Shown here: piece after piece, positions 9,156 through 17,782 of the stretch
Layout of the letters: each line of letters opens with the position of its first letter
Numbering within the stretch: position 1 is the first letter of the stretch
Assembly: GCF_007993935.1 (NCBI RefSeq)
Contig: NZ_VITY01000007.1
Coordinates: 124,001-188,000 of the forward strand
DNA length: 64,000 bases
Source of the DNA: Bradyrhizobium macuxiense
Lineage (GTDB): Bacteria > Pseudomonadota > Alphaproteobacteria > Rhizobiales > Xanthobacteraceae
Direction: 5' to 3'
Program-made: the position numbers and the translations under genes
Notes under the pieces: generated by a model
What the model saw: the letters and a program-made list of their open reading frames with translations, nothing else
What the model was told of the DNA's origin: nothing
Databases searched by the model: none

Positions 9156-10163
9156 ATGAAGACCGTCCGCCTCGTCCTTGCGTTGCTGGCGCTGACACTG
9201 ATCGCGCCGTGGCAATCCGCCAAGGCAGCCGACGTGATCTGCTACAATTGCCCGCCGGAATGGGCTGACTGGGCCTCGATGCTGAAGGCGATCAAGGCGG
9301 ACCTCAACTACGATATCCCGCATGACAACAAGAACTCCGGCCAGGCACTGGCCCAGATCTTGGCCGAGAAGAGCAATCCGGTCGGCGATATCGGCTATTT
9401 CGGCGTGACCTTCGGCATGAAGGCCAAAGCGCAGGACGCGCTCGAGCCTTACAAGCCGGCGCACTGGGATCAGGTCCCTGCAGGCCTCAAGGACCCGGAC
9501 GGCTATTGGACCACGATCCATTCCGGCACGCTCGGCCTGTTCGTCAACAAGGACGCGCTCGGCGGGAAGCCGGTGCCGGCTTGCTGGAAGGACCTGCTGA
9601 AGCCCGACTACAAGGGCATGGTCGGCTATCTCGACCCGTCCTCGGCGGCCGTCGGCTATGTCGGCGCGGTTGCCGTCAACCTGGCGCTGGGCGGCTCCCC
9701 GAGCAATTTCGATCCGGCGATTACCTTCTTCAAGGAACTGCGCAAGAACGATCCGATCGTGCCCAAGCAGACGTCGTATGCCCGCGTCGTCTCCGGTGAG
9801 ATGCCGATCCTGTTCGATTACGACTTCAACGCCTATCGCGCGAAATATTCGGAAAAGGGCAACTTCGAGTTCGTCATTCCCTGCGAAGGCTCGGTAGTGT
9901 TTCCCTATGTCGTCGGCCTCGTGAAGAACGCGCCCGACAAGGAGAAGGCCAAGAAGGTGATGGACTATCTCCTGTCCGACAAGGGGCAGGCGATCTGGAC
10001 CAATGCCTATCTGCGTCCGGCCCGCCCGATCGAACTGCCGGCGTCCGTGAAGGGCAAATTCCTCCCCGACAGCGACTATGCCCGCGCCAAGAGCGTCGAC
10101 TGGGGCGAGATGGAAAACGTGCAAAAAGCCTTCGTCGACCGCTATCTCGCCGAGATTCGCTGA
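9156..10163 (+). CDS. ABC transporter periplasmic substrate-binding protein (iron/thiamine/polyamine-type)
   Basis: The 335-residue protein has a Sec signal peptide at residues 1-24 ending SAKA, and a mature extracellular solute-binding domain of the type seen with ferric iron, thiamine, putrescine or phosphonate systems. ATG 9156 is chosen over upstream in-frame codons because it gives a clean signal peptide. Permeases, ATPase and a phosphodiesterase follow in the same direction, suggesting a phosphorylated ligand. The mature N-terminus has two close cysteines (VICYNCPP), which is unusual for a periplasmic binding protein and could form a disulfide. Confidence 0.87.
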   Translation: MKTVRLVLALLALTLIAPWQSAKAADVICYNCPPEWADWASMLKAIKADLNYDIPHDNKNSGQALAQILAEKSNPVGDIGYFGVTFGMKAKAQDALEPYKPAHWDQVPAGLKDPDGYWTTIHSGTLGLFVNKDALGGKPVPACWKDLLKPDYKGMVGYLDPSSAAVGYVGAVAVNLALGGSPSNFDPAITFFKELRKNDPIVPKQTSYARVVSGEMPILFDYDFNAYRAKYSEKGNFEFVIPCEGSVVFPYVVGLVKNAPDKEKAKKVMDYLLSDKGQAIWTNAYLRPARPIELPASVKGKFLPDSDYARAKSVDWGEMENVQKAFVDRYLAEIR

Positions 10164-10169
10164 GGCAAT

Positions 10170-10193
10170 ATGGTGCCTTTCGCGGGGCACCAT
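10170..10193 (+). terminator. Intra-operon hairpin between binding-protein and permease genes
   Basis: ATGGTGCC (10170-10177) and GGCACCAT (10186-10193) form a perfect 8-base inverted repeat with an 8-base loop. It lies between the binding-protein stop and the permease ATG at 10201. No long T run follows. In ABC operons such hairpins commonly protect or attenuate the transcript so that binding protein is made in excess; that role is inferred. Confidence 0.55.
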
Positions 10194-10200
10194 TCTTCCG

Positions 10201-11016
10201 ATGTCGCAAAAGTCCTTCGTTTGGCTCTGCCTGCTGCCGCTTGCGGTCGTGACCACGGCATTCTTCCTGTTGCCGATGGCGCGGCTGGTGGTTGCGGGCG
10301 CTGAAGGTCCGCACGGGCTCGCCGGATATCTCGCCGTCCTGACCGAAGGCCGCTATCGCGCGACGCTGTTCAACACCGTGCTGCTCGCGGCGGCAGCCAC
10401 GGTCGTCACGTTGATCGTGGCGACGATTGCCGGAATGTTCCTGCAGCGGCACCGCTTCCCCGGGCGGGCCGTGCTGATCGCGATGCTGACCTTTCCGCTG
10501 GCCTTTCCCGGCGTGGTGGTCGGCTTCATGATTATCCTGCTGGCCGGACGCCAAGGGCTGATCGGCGATCTGTCGAACCGGATCTTCGGCGAGAAGTTCG
10601 TCTTCGCCTATTCGATCTACGGGCTCTTCCTGGGTTATCTCTACTTCTCGATCCCGCGCGTGATCCTCACGATCATGGCGGCCGTGCAGAAGCTCGATGT
10701 TGGTCTGGAGGAAGCGGCACGTTCGCTTGGCGCCAGTCCCTGGGCGGTGCAGCGTGACGTCGTGCTGCCGGCTCTGGCGCCGGCTTTCGTCGCGTCCGGC
10801 GCGATCGCGTTTGCAACCGCGATGGGCGCGTTCGGCACCGCCTTCACGCTGGCGACGAACATCGATGTGCTGCCGATGCTGATCTACACCGAGTTCACAC
10901 TGGCCGCCAATTTCGCCACGTCGGCGGCGCTGTCGGTCGGGCTTGGCTTGATCACCTGGCTCATCCTTGCGCTCGCCCGCACGTTCAGCGGCAGCGCGGT
11001 CGCGGCGGCCGGGTAA
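10201..11016 (+). CDS. ABC transporter permease (first of two)
   Basis: This 271-residue permease has about six membrane spans and the coupling EAA loop EEAARSLGASPWAVQRDV near residues 175-195. It belongs to the binding-protein-dependent permease family used by spermidine, iron and phosphonate importers. ATG 10201 sits just after the hairpin; an extended frame starting at 10078 would overlap the binding-protein gene. The next permease begins 4 bases after its stop. Confidence 0.9.
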   Translation: MSQKSFVWLCLLPLAVVTTAFFLLPMARLVVAGAEGPHGLAGYLAVLTEGRYRATLFNTVLLAAAATVVTLIVATIAGMFLQRHRFPGRAVLIAMLTFPLAFPGVVVGFMIILLAGRQGLIGDLSNRIFGEKFVFAYSIYGLFLGYLYFSIPRVILTIMAAVQKLDVGLEEAARSLGASPWAVQRDVVLPALAPAFVASGAIAFATAMGAFGTAFTLATNIDVLPMLIYTEFTLAANFATSAALSVGLGLITWLILALARTFSGSAVAAAG

Positions 11017-11020
11017 AAGC

Positions 11021-11806
11021 ATGCGCGATCGCCTGATCTTCACCGGCCAGTTCATCTTCACGCTGCTCGTTGCGGCGTTCCTGGTGGTGCCCGCCGGGCT
11101 TTCGATCTCCGCCGGGGTGACCGTCAATTACTTCCGGGGCATCCAATCCGGCGTAACGCTGCAATGGGTCGCGCAGGTCTGGGAGCTCTATGCCGGCACC
11201 ATTTTGCTCTCCTTCGTGATCGCATTCGCGACGCTGGCGGTCACCTTGCTTGCGGGTGTTCCCGCGGCCTATGCGCTGCATGCGCGGGGAGGTCGGCTTG
11301 CCCGCATCGTCGAGGAGATCATCACCTTGCCGCTGGCGATTCCGGGGCTCGCGATCGCGCTGGCACTTCTGCTCGCCTATGGCAGCTTCGGCGACTTTCG
11401 CCGTTCCTGGCTCTTCATCCTGGTCGGCCACGTGATCTTCACCATGCCGTTCATGGTGCGATCGGTGATGGCGGTGTTTGCCACCGTGGATATCAAGACG
11501 CTGGATGAAGGGGCGGCCTCGCTGGGGGCGTCGCCGTGGCGGCGGTTCTGCGACGTCATCGTGCCGAACGCGCTGCCTGGAATTCTGGCTGGCGCATTGA
11601 TGGTGGTCACGCTGTCGCTCGGTGAATTCAACCTGACCTGGATGCTGCATACGCCGTTGACGAAGACATTGCCCATCGGGCTCGCGGACAGCTATGCCTC
11701 GATGCGGCTCGAAGTCGCTTCAGCCTACACGCTGATCTTCTTCGTGATGATCATTCCGCTCCTGGTTGCGATGCAACTGCTGGCCGATAGGGACCACAAG
11801 CGATGA
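11021..11806 (+). CDS. ABC transporter permease (second of two)
   Basis: This 261-residue permease pairs with the preceding gene product. It has an N-terminal membrane segment and the EAA loop DEGAASLGASPWRRFCDVIVP near residue 160. Its stop overlaps the ATG of the ATPase gene (ATGA), implying coupled translation. Length is normal for the PotC/PhnV-like half. Confidence 0.9.
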   Translation: MRDRLIFTGQFIFTLLVAAFLVVPAGLSISAGVTVNYFRGIQSGVTLQWVAQVWELYAGTILLSFVIAFATLAVTLLAGVPAAYALHARGGRLARIVEEIITLPLAIPGLAIALALLLAYGSFGDFRRSWLFILVGHVIFTMPFMVRSVMAVFATVDIKTLDEGAASLGASPWRRFCDVIVPNALPGILAGALMVVTLSLGEFNLTWMLHTPLTKTLPIGLADSYASMRLEVASAYTLIFFVMIIPLLVAMQLLADRDHKR

Positions 11807-12861
11807 GTACGGCGGGGCACGGTGCAGCGGTGCGGATCGAGGCGTGCGGCAAGACCTTTGCCGACGGCACGCGCGCGCTTGATCCCGCGACCCTCGACAT
11901 TGCGCGCGGCGAGACGCTGGTGCTGCTCGGGCCGTCCGGGTGCGGCAAGACCACGATGCTGCGCATCATCGCCGGCCTCGAACTGCCGGACGCCGGCGGC
12001 AAGGTGCTGTTCGACGGCAAGGATATGACCTCGGTCCCGATCGAACGGCGCAATGTTGGGATGGTGTTTCAGTCCTACGCTTTGTTCCCTAACATGACCG
12101 TGGCGGACAATATCGCCTACGGGCTGAAGATCCGCGGCGTTGCCAGGGACGAGCGGGCCGCGCGCGTCGCCGAACTGGTCGCTCTGACGAACATCACGGG
12201 CTTGGAGAACCGCCGTATCGACCAGCTTTCGGGCGGACAGCGCCAGCGCGTCGCATTGGCCCGCGCCGTCGCGATCCGACCGGGCATCTTGTTGCTTGAC
12301 GAGCCGTTGACCGCGCTTGACGCCGCCCTGCGTGATCGGCTGCGGACTGAGCTTAACCGGTTGTTGCGAGCACTCGGCATTACGACGATCTACGTCACGC
12401 ATGATCAGGCCGAAGCAATGGAATTGGGCGACCGCATCGTGGTGATGCGGAAAGGTGCGATTGCCCAGATCGGCGCACCGCGCGAGGTCTACTTCGTACC
12501 GAAGGATCGCTTTGTGGCGGAATTCATCGGAGCGGCGAATATCGTGGAAGCTCCGATCGAGAACGGCATATTGATCCTGCCCGGCGGGCGATTGTCGATC
12601 GAGGGCGGTGCGACGACCGCGAACGCGACCGTCATGATCCGCCCCGAAACCATTCGCGTGACGAACGCCGGGACGGAGGCGCTCTCGGGCGTCGTCGATT
12701 CCGTCAGCTTCATCGGCGACCGGCAGCGGATTGTCGTGAGTGGTGCATCGAGCAAGCCGCTCAACGTTGACGCGCCCAACACGATCCAGGCCAAGGTCGG
12801 CGATCGAGTAGGGCTTTCGATCGCGGCCGACGCGCTTCGTCTTCTGCCTTCCGAACCCTGA
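11803..12861 (+). CDS. ABC transporter ATPase (PotA/FbpC/PhnT-like)
   Basis: This 352-residue ATPase has Walker A GPSGCGKTT near residue 44, Q-loop FQSYALFPNM, signature LSGGQRQRVALARA near 143 and Walker B ILLLDEPLTALD. A C-terminal TOBE-type domain occupies roughly residues 260-350, as in importers for polyamines, iron, sulfate or phosphonates. It powers the importer encoded by the three upstream genes. The phosphodiesterase gene follows after 9 bases. Confidence 0.92.
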   Translation: MSTAGHGAAVRIEACGKTFADGTRALDPATLDIARGETLVLLGPSGCGKTTMLRIIAGLELPDAGGKVLFDGKDMTSVPIERRNVGMVFQSYALFPNMTVADNIAYGLKIRGVARDERAARVAELVALTNITGLENRRIDQLSGGQRQRVALARAVAIRPGILLLDEPLTALDAALRDRLRTELNRLLRALGITTIYVTHDQAEAMELGDRIVVMRKGAIAQIGAPREVYFVPKDRFVAEFIGAANIVEAPIENGILILPGGRLSIEGGATTANATVMIRPETIRVTNAGTEALSGVVDSVSFIGDRQRIVVSGASSKPLNVDAPNTIQAKVGDRVGLSIAADALRLLPSEP

Positions 12862-12870
12862 GATCGATCG

Positions 12871-13710
12871 ATGCCGTCGAAACCTGTCCTCATCGCCCAG
12901 ATATCCGACCTTCACATCAAGCCGCCGGGAACGTTGGCCTACGGCCGGGTCGACACCGCCAAGGCGCTCGAGCGCTGCGTGGCTGAACTCAACGCATTCG
13001 AGCCGGCGCCCGATTTCGTCGTCATCTCGGGCGACCTTGTCGATACGCCGTCGGTCGAGGAATACGATTATCTCAAGCGATTGCTCGCGCCGCTGCGCCT
13101 GCCGTTTGCCGGCATTCCCGGTAATCACGACTCGCGGGAGTGGATGCGAGAAGCGTTTCCGGCCGCACCCTATGTTCGCGCCGCAGGCCCGCTCGACCAG
13201 AAGATCGAAGTAAATGGTCTCGATGTCCTGCTGCTCGATTCAAGCGTTGCCGGTAAGCCTCACGGCTTGCTCGAAGCGTCCACGTTGCAATGGCTGGACG
13301 AGGCGCTGGCGACCGCAGCCGACCGGCCGGCGCTGCTCTTCCTGCATCACCCGCCATTCAAGGGCGGCATCTGGCACATGGACCGGCAAGACCTCTTCAA
13401 TGCCGACGAGTTGGCGGGAATCGTCAAGCGTCACCCGCGTGTGCGGCTGATTGCGTGCGGGCACGTCCACCGTGCGATGCTGACCACCCTCGCGGGGCTT
13501 CCCGTGACAATTTGCCCCGCACCGAACCATGCGGTCGACCTGGACCTCGGGCAGCTCCGCGAACCGTCGTTCAAGGTGGAGCCCCCTGCATTTCACTTGC
13601 ACACGTGGTTTCCCGGGCAGGATTTTGGACAGTTGGTGACGCACCAGGTCCCGATCGGTCGGTTTGATGGGCCGCACCCGTTCTTTGGCCCAGACGGCAA
13701 GCTGTTGTGA
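12871..13710 (+). CDS. Class III metallophosphoesterase (GpdQ/CpdA-like phosphodiesterase)
   Basis: This 279-residue cytoplasmic protein shows all the metal-binding blocks of calcineurin-like phosphodiesterases in order: ISDLHIK (near 12), ISGDLVD (near 51), PGNHDSR (near 83), HHPP (near 165) and CGHVHRA (near 202). The overall pattern resembles GpdQ and Rv0805-type enzymes that hydrolyse glycerophosphodiesters or 3',5'-cyclic nucleotides with two metal ions. It is the last gene of the ABC operon, 9 bases after the ATPase gene, so the likely role is to cleave an imported phosphodiester. That substrate assignment is inference from context. Confidence 0.88.
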   Translation: MPSKPVLIAQISDLHIKPPGTLAYGRVDTAKALERCVAELNAFEPAPDFVVISGDLVDTPSVEEYDYLKRLLAPLRLPFAGIPGNHDSREWMREAFPAAPYVRAAGPLDQKIEVNGLDVLLLDSSVAGKPHGLLEASTLQWLDEALATAADRPALLFLHHPPFKGGIWHMDRQDLFNADELAGIVKRHPRVRLIACGHVHRAMLTTLAGLPVTICPAPNHAVDLDLGQLREPSFKVEPPAFHLHTWFPGQDFGQLVTHQVPIGRFDGPHPFFGPDGKLL

Positions 13711-13998
13711 GTTTGCGGCCCTCGCACAGACGGGTTTTTGCCAGGCGAGATCGTCATTGCTGGACCGGATATTCCGGATCACGGGCAGCCGCTGCCTGCA
13801 ATTGAGCGTTGCATAGGCACGTATTTATTCCAAATTGTAGCTTGGATGCCTTCTAGCCCGCTGCCGGCGGATCGGACCTTTTGTTGCTGTAGGCCCGCGG
13901 TGGGGTTATAGTCGTTTCCGCTTTCATTGATCGATGGCTCTGTCGGTGTCGCGCTGTTGGCGCGCCGATTGAACGCAACACAATCAGTCTGGATCACG

Positions 13999-14736
13999 AT
14001 GACCGGTGCGCCGCCCATTGAACGAACTGCCGGCGTGCCGTTGTTTTCGAACAACAAACTATCGGTGCTGCGCAAGCATCCCTATTTCGCCGATCTCGAG
14101 CCCGAGGCATTCGATCAGCTCTGCCGCTATGCCAAGCACATCACGCTGAAGCGCGGGACGACGATCTTCTCCAAGGGTGATCCGGGCACCAGCCTGATTG
14201 CGGTGATCTCGGGCACGGTGAAGATCAGCATCTCGTCGCCGGATGGCCGCAACGCCATTCTGAACCTGATCGAGGCAGGCGAGATCTTCGGCGAGATCGC
14301 GCTGCTCGACGGCCTGTCGCGGACGGCGGACGCCACCGCCAACACCAATTGCGAGCTGTTCGTCATCGACCGGCGCGAGTTCATTCCGTTCGTGCGCAGC
14401 CAGCCGACGCTGGCGATGAAGTTCATCGAGCTGCTGTGCGCGCGGTTGCGCTGGACCAGCGATCAGGTCGAGCAGGTGATCTTGCAGGACCTGCCCGGCC
14501 GCCTCGCGAGCGCGCTGCTGCGCCTGAGCGACAAGCACAAGCCGCAGGGGCGCACCATCTCGATCACCCAGCAGGAGATCAGCGAGATGGTCGGAATGAC
14601 CCGTGAGAGCATCAACAAGCAGCTCCGCGCCTGGGCGACACGCGGCTGGGTCAGGCTCGAGCATGGCGCGATCGTGGTGCTGAAGCCCGAGTCGCTTCAG
14701 GCGCTGGTTGACGCCGGGGCTGATGACGGCGAGTAG
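13999..14736 (+). CDS. Crp/Fnr-family transcriptional regulator
   Basis: The protein is 245 residues from ATG 13999. The N-terminal cyclic-nucleotide-binding-type beta barrel (about residues 30-140) has GTTIFSKGDPGTSL and GEIFGEIALLDGLSRTADATA. A C-terminal winged helix (about 165-235) contains TQQEISEMVGMTRESINKQL. There is no N-terminal cysteine cluster of the Fnr type, so oxygen sensing through a 4Fe-4S cluster is unlikely. A longer frame to 13927 is possible, but the shorter start is preferred because similarity to the family begins there. The 288-base gap upstream holds a CCGGATATTCCGG palindrome near 13774 and no gene. Confidence 0.88.
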   Translation: MTGAPPIERTAGVPLFSNNKLSVLRKHPYFADLEPEAFDQLCRYAKHITLKRGTTIFSKGDPGTSLIAVISGTVKISISSPDGRNAILNLIEAGEIFGEIALLDGLSRTADATANTNCELFVIDRREFIPFVRSQPTLAMKFIELLCARLRWTSDQVEQVILQDLPGRLASALLRLSDKHKPQGRTISITQQEISEMVGMTRESINKQLRAWATRGWVRLEHGAIVVLKPESLQALVDAGADDGE

Positions 14737-14874
14737 CCGCGCCGGCCGCTCGTCGAGTTCTGCACTTCACGAAACGGTGAGCCGGACAAAGCCTGTGAAA
14801 CCATTCACATCGGCCTTGCGTGCTCTGCGGTAAGTGAGCCCCGGGTGGATCACGGCCGCACTGTGGAGGAATCC

Positions 14875-15144
14875 ATGCAGGGCTCTTTCGACAACCGACG
14901 TCAGGACCCGGAAAGCAACTACAAGAGCTTCAGCATCAAGCTGATCGCGTTGCCGGTGCTCGTGATCGTTGCCTTGATCGGGATGCTGGTCAGTCACCCG
15001 GCCGCGGTCAAATGGATATCGGACGCGGCACAGGCCGAGTTCGTCGGAACCGACGCCGTCGACACCAACCCGCTGCCCAGGATGGCGCAGCCGGCGCCCA
15101 CCGCTTTGCCGCGCAATGAGATGCGGACGGTGAAGGCCAACTGA
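14875..15144 (+). CDS. Small single-span membrane protein, unknown function
   Basis: This 89-residue protein starts at ATG 14875, preceded by GGAGGA at good spacing; the GTG at 14845 lacks a site. A charged N-terminus (about 20 residues) is followed by one strongly hydrophobic segment, residues 22-40. A short periplasmic or cytoplasmic tail contains a Pro-rich stretch (MAQPAPTALP). I do not recognise a family. It follows the Crp-like regulator by 138 bases, and a strong hairpin lies just after its stop. Confidence 0.7.
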   Translation: MQGSFDNRRQDPESNYKSFSIKLIALPVLVIVALIGMLVSHPAAVKWISDAAQAEFVGTDAVDTNPLPRMAQPAPTALPRNEMRTVKAN

Positions 15145-15152
15145 TGCTTGAT

Positions 15153-15184
15153 GCCGTCGTCGCGCACAAGGGCGCGACGACGGC
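15153..15184. terminator. Strong hairpin between convergent genes
   Basis: GCCGTCGTCGCGC (15153-15165) is perfectly complementary to 15172-15184, with a 6-base loop. It lies between the small membrane protein and the convergent amidohydrolase gene and could stop transcription from both sides. There is no clear T tract, so Rho-independent activity is not certain. Confidence 0.65.
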
Positions 15185-15216
15185 AATTCAAATCGTCCAA
15201 TGGTCGGCCGCGATCA

Positions 15217-16311
15217 TCACGCGGTAACGCCGAGCAGCTTCGCTGCAGTCCGGCCGAGAATGTTCGCCCTGTCGTCGTCGCTCAGCGACGCGCAGGCGAA
15301 GATGTGGTCGACCGGCGCCAGTTGCCATGGATAGGGATAGTCGCTTCCCAGCACGATCTGGCCGGCGCCGACCTGGGCGGCGAGGTGCCGGATCGCCTCC
15401 GGCGTGAAGATCAGGGAGTCGAAGTAGATCTGCTTGAGATATTCGGTCGGCGCCTTCTGGAGCTTGATCTCCGGATTGCATCCCTTCGGTCCGACCAGGC
15501 AGGGATGGTCCGAGCGATCGGCATGGGAGGGGAGGTAGCCGCCGCCATGCGCGGCGATGACCTTCAATCCGGGGAAGCGATCGAACGTCCCCTCGAAGAT
15601 CAGATGCGAGAGCGCGATCGTGGTCTCGAGCGGGTTGCCGATCGTGTTGCCGAGCCAGCCGTTGCCGGAGAGCCGCTTGCCGAGCTCCGGAACGCCCTGC
15701 GGATGGATGAACAGGGGGACGCCGAGTTCCTCGGCCTTGGCCCACACCGGATGAAACCTGGGATCGGAGAATTCGACGCCATCGACGACACCGCCGATCG
15801 CCGCACCCTTCAGCCCCTGCTTCTTCACCGCAGTCTCCAGCTCCCGCACCGCAAGGTCCGGCGCCTGCAATGTCAGCGAGGCGAAGGCCGCAAACCGCTC
15901 GGGCTTCGAGGCGCAGAGTTCGGCGAGCTTTTCATTCTGGATTTTCACGATCTTGCCGGCGAGGTCGCGATCGCGGTCGTACCAGAACGGATTGATCGAG
16001 AGCACCTCCATGTCGACGGCCTGCGCGTCCATCGCCGCCAGACGCTTGTCGATCTCGATGAAGGCTTCCACAGCGCCGTTGACCGGCGGCAGCTGCAGTT
16101 TCCCGGCATCGGCGCCGAGCAGGGCACCGGCCTCGCGGAAGTGGCAATGCGAGTGAATGTCGATCGTCTTCACGCGCTTGCCGTCGACGCTGACCGGTAA
16201 CTTCTGCCGCGACGGCTGTGCATTCGCGTTGTGGACGAGCCCGCAGCCGCAGAACACGATACCTGCTGCCGCCGTCGCTCCCGCTTTCAGGAAATCACGC
16301 CTTGTGCTCAT
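15217..16311 (-). CDS. Tat-exported amidohydrolase (amidohydrolase_2 / ACMSD-like)
   Basis: The 364-residue protein has a Tat signal (STRRDFLKAGATAAAG at residues 2-17) and then a lipobox-like AGIVFCGCG segment. The amidohydrolase_2 TIM-barrel domain follows, with the metal-binding IDIHSHCHF near residue 59, HGGGYLPSH near 245 and the late GSDYPYPW near 320. Relatives are metal-dependent decarboxylases or hydrolases of small cyclic acids. ATG 16311 is preceded by GGAGG. It is the last gene of the GntR/TRAP unit, so it may act in the periplasm on the same compound the TRAP system imports. Confidence 0.83.
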   Translation of the reverse strand: MSTRRDFLKAGATAAAGIVFCGCGLVHNANAQPSRQKLPVSVDGKRVKTIDIHSHCHFREAGALLGADAGKLQLPPVNGAVEAFIEIDKRLAAMDAQAVDMEVLSINPFWYDRDRDLAGKIVKIQNEKLAELCASKPERFAAFASLTLQAPDLAVRELETAVKKQGLKGAAIGGVVDGVEFSDPRFHPVWAKAEELGVPLFIHPQGVPELGKRLSGNGWLGNTIGNPLETTIALSHLIFEGTFDRFPGLKVIAAHGGGYLPSHADRSDHPCLVGPKGCNPEIKLQKAPTEYLKQIYFDSLIFTPEAIRHLAAQVGAGQIVLGSDYPYPWQLAPVDHIFACASLSDDDRANILGRTAAKLLGVTA

Positions 16312-16471
16312 GACGATCGCCTCCCTGGTCTTTTTGTTATGGATGGCAAGCCTAGGGATGACGGCTGGCGGTCGCAAGATCACACGCTGTGCGTGTTGCG
16401 CAATGTTGATCTGCTCAGACCGGCTTGATGCCGGCCTTTGTGCAAGGACGACGGAACAGTGCCGCTTGTCC

Positions 16472-17767
16472 TCAGTGCAGGACCTGAAGCTGCCGCGGCA
16501 GCCAAAGCGAGACTTCCGGCAGATAGGTCACGCACATCAGGACAAGGAACATCACCGCGTAGAACGGCCAGATCTTGCGCATGACCTGCTCGATCGTGAC
16601 CTTGCCGACCGCGCAGCCGACAAACAGGATCGCGCCGACCGGTGGATGGCACAGGCCGATGCCGAGATTGAGCAGCATGATCATGCCGAAATGGACCGGA
16701 TCGACGCCGAAGTTCTTCATGACCGGCAACAGGATCGGCGTTGCGATCAGGATCGATGGCGCCATGTCGACCAGCGTGCCGAGCACCAGCAGCAGGACGT
16801 TGATCAGGAGCAGGATGACGTACTTGTTGTCGGAGATCGACAGGAAGAAGGCGGTCATCTTGGCCGGCATCTGCGTCAGGGCCATGATGTAGCCGACGCT
16901 TGAGGCGCAGGCGATCAGCGTCATCACCATCGCGACGGTGCGTAGCGTGCGATGCAGCAGCACCGGCAGGTCGCGCCAGCGATAGTCGCGATAGATGAAC
17001 ATGGTGACGAAGAAGGCCCAGATGCAGGCGATGGCGCCGGCCTCGATTGCGGTGAAGATGCCGCCGAGAATGCCGCCCAGGATGATGACCAGGGTGATGA
17101 GACCCCAGGAGGCATCGATGGCGATCCGGATGGCGTCCTTGGCCGGCACGGTCTGGCCGTGCGGGTGCTTTTCGCGATAGGCGACGGCTAGGCACAGAAT
17201 GATCAGTGAGAAGCCGAGCAGCAGCCCCGGGAATACGCCGGCCATGAAGAGAGCGCTGATCGAAATCGTTCCTCCCGTTGCCAGCGAGTAGAGCACCGCA
17301 TTGTGGCTCGGCGGCACCAGAAGGGCCTGAACCGACGAGGTGATCGTCAGATTGGTCGCGAACACGCGCGGATAGCCGTTCCGCTCCATCTGCGGGATCA
17401 TCACCGAACCGATCGCGGATGTATCGGCGACGGCCGATCCGGAAATGCCGCTCAGGAATGTCGTCGCCAGCACGTTGACGATCGAAAGGCCGCCGCGCAA
17501 ACGGGTCAACCCCACCAGCACGTCGGCAAACGCGACCAGGCGACGGGCCATGCCACCCTCGGCCATGATGGCGCCGGCCAGCACGAAAAACGGGATCGTC
17601 AGCATCGCGACCTTGCTGACACCGTCGGAGATCTTGAGCATCACCGCTTCCAGCGGAATGCCGATCCACAAGGCGCCGACGATGGCCGCCATCGCCAGCG
17701 AGTAGGCGATCGGCATGCCGATCAGAAAACAGAGCAGCATGGTCGCGAGCAGGATGGAGATGTCCAT
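16472..17767 (-). CDS. dctM: TRAP transporter large permease (DctM)
   Basis: This 431-residue, highly hydrophobic protein has about 12 spans and the DctM signature near the middle (GGTISISALFMAGVFPGLL). The C-terminal HPPVGAILFVGCAVG segment is family-typical. It uses an ion gradient to import organic anions delivered by DctP. It begins 15 bases after dctQ on the minus strand. The 160-base gap to the amidohydrolase gene holds nothing recognisable. Confidence 0.92.
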   Translation of the reverse strand: MDISILLATMLLCFLIGMPIAYSLAMAAIVGALWIGIPLEAVMLKISDGVSKVAMLTIPFFVLAGAIMAEGGMARRLVAFADVLVGLTRLRGGLSIVNVLATTFLSGISGSAVADTSAIGSVMIPQMERNGYPRVFATNLTITSSVQALLVPPSHNAVLYSLATGGTISISALFMAGVFPGLLLGFSLIILCLAVAYREKHPHGQTVPAKDAIRIAIDASWGLITLVIILGGILGGIFTAIEAGAIACIWAFFVTMFIYRDYRWRDLPVLLHRTLRTVAMVMTLIACASSVGYIMALTQMPAKMTAFFLSISDNKYVILLLINVLLLVLGTLVDMAPSILIATPILLPVMKNFGVDPVHFGMIMLLNLGIGLCHPPVGAILFVGCAVGKVTIEQVMRKIWPFYAVMFLVLMCVTYLPEVSLWLPRQLQVLH

Positions 17768-17782
17768 GATGGCTTCTCGCGG

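Noticed and set aside
13769..13800. Terminator or operator from the CCGGATATTCCGG palindrome and GGCAG/CTGCC pair before the Crp-like gene
   Set aside because: Arms are short, no T run follows, and short GC palindromes are frequent in this DNA; kept only as a remark in the Crp-like gene entry.
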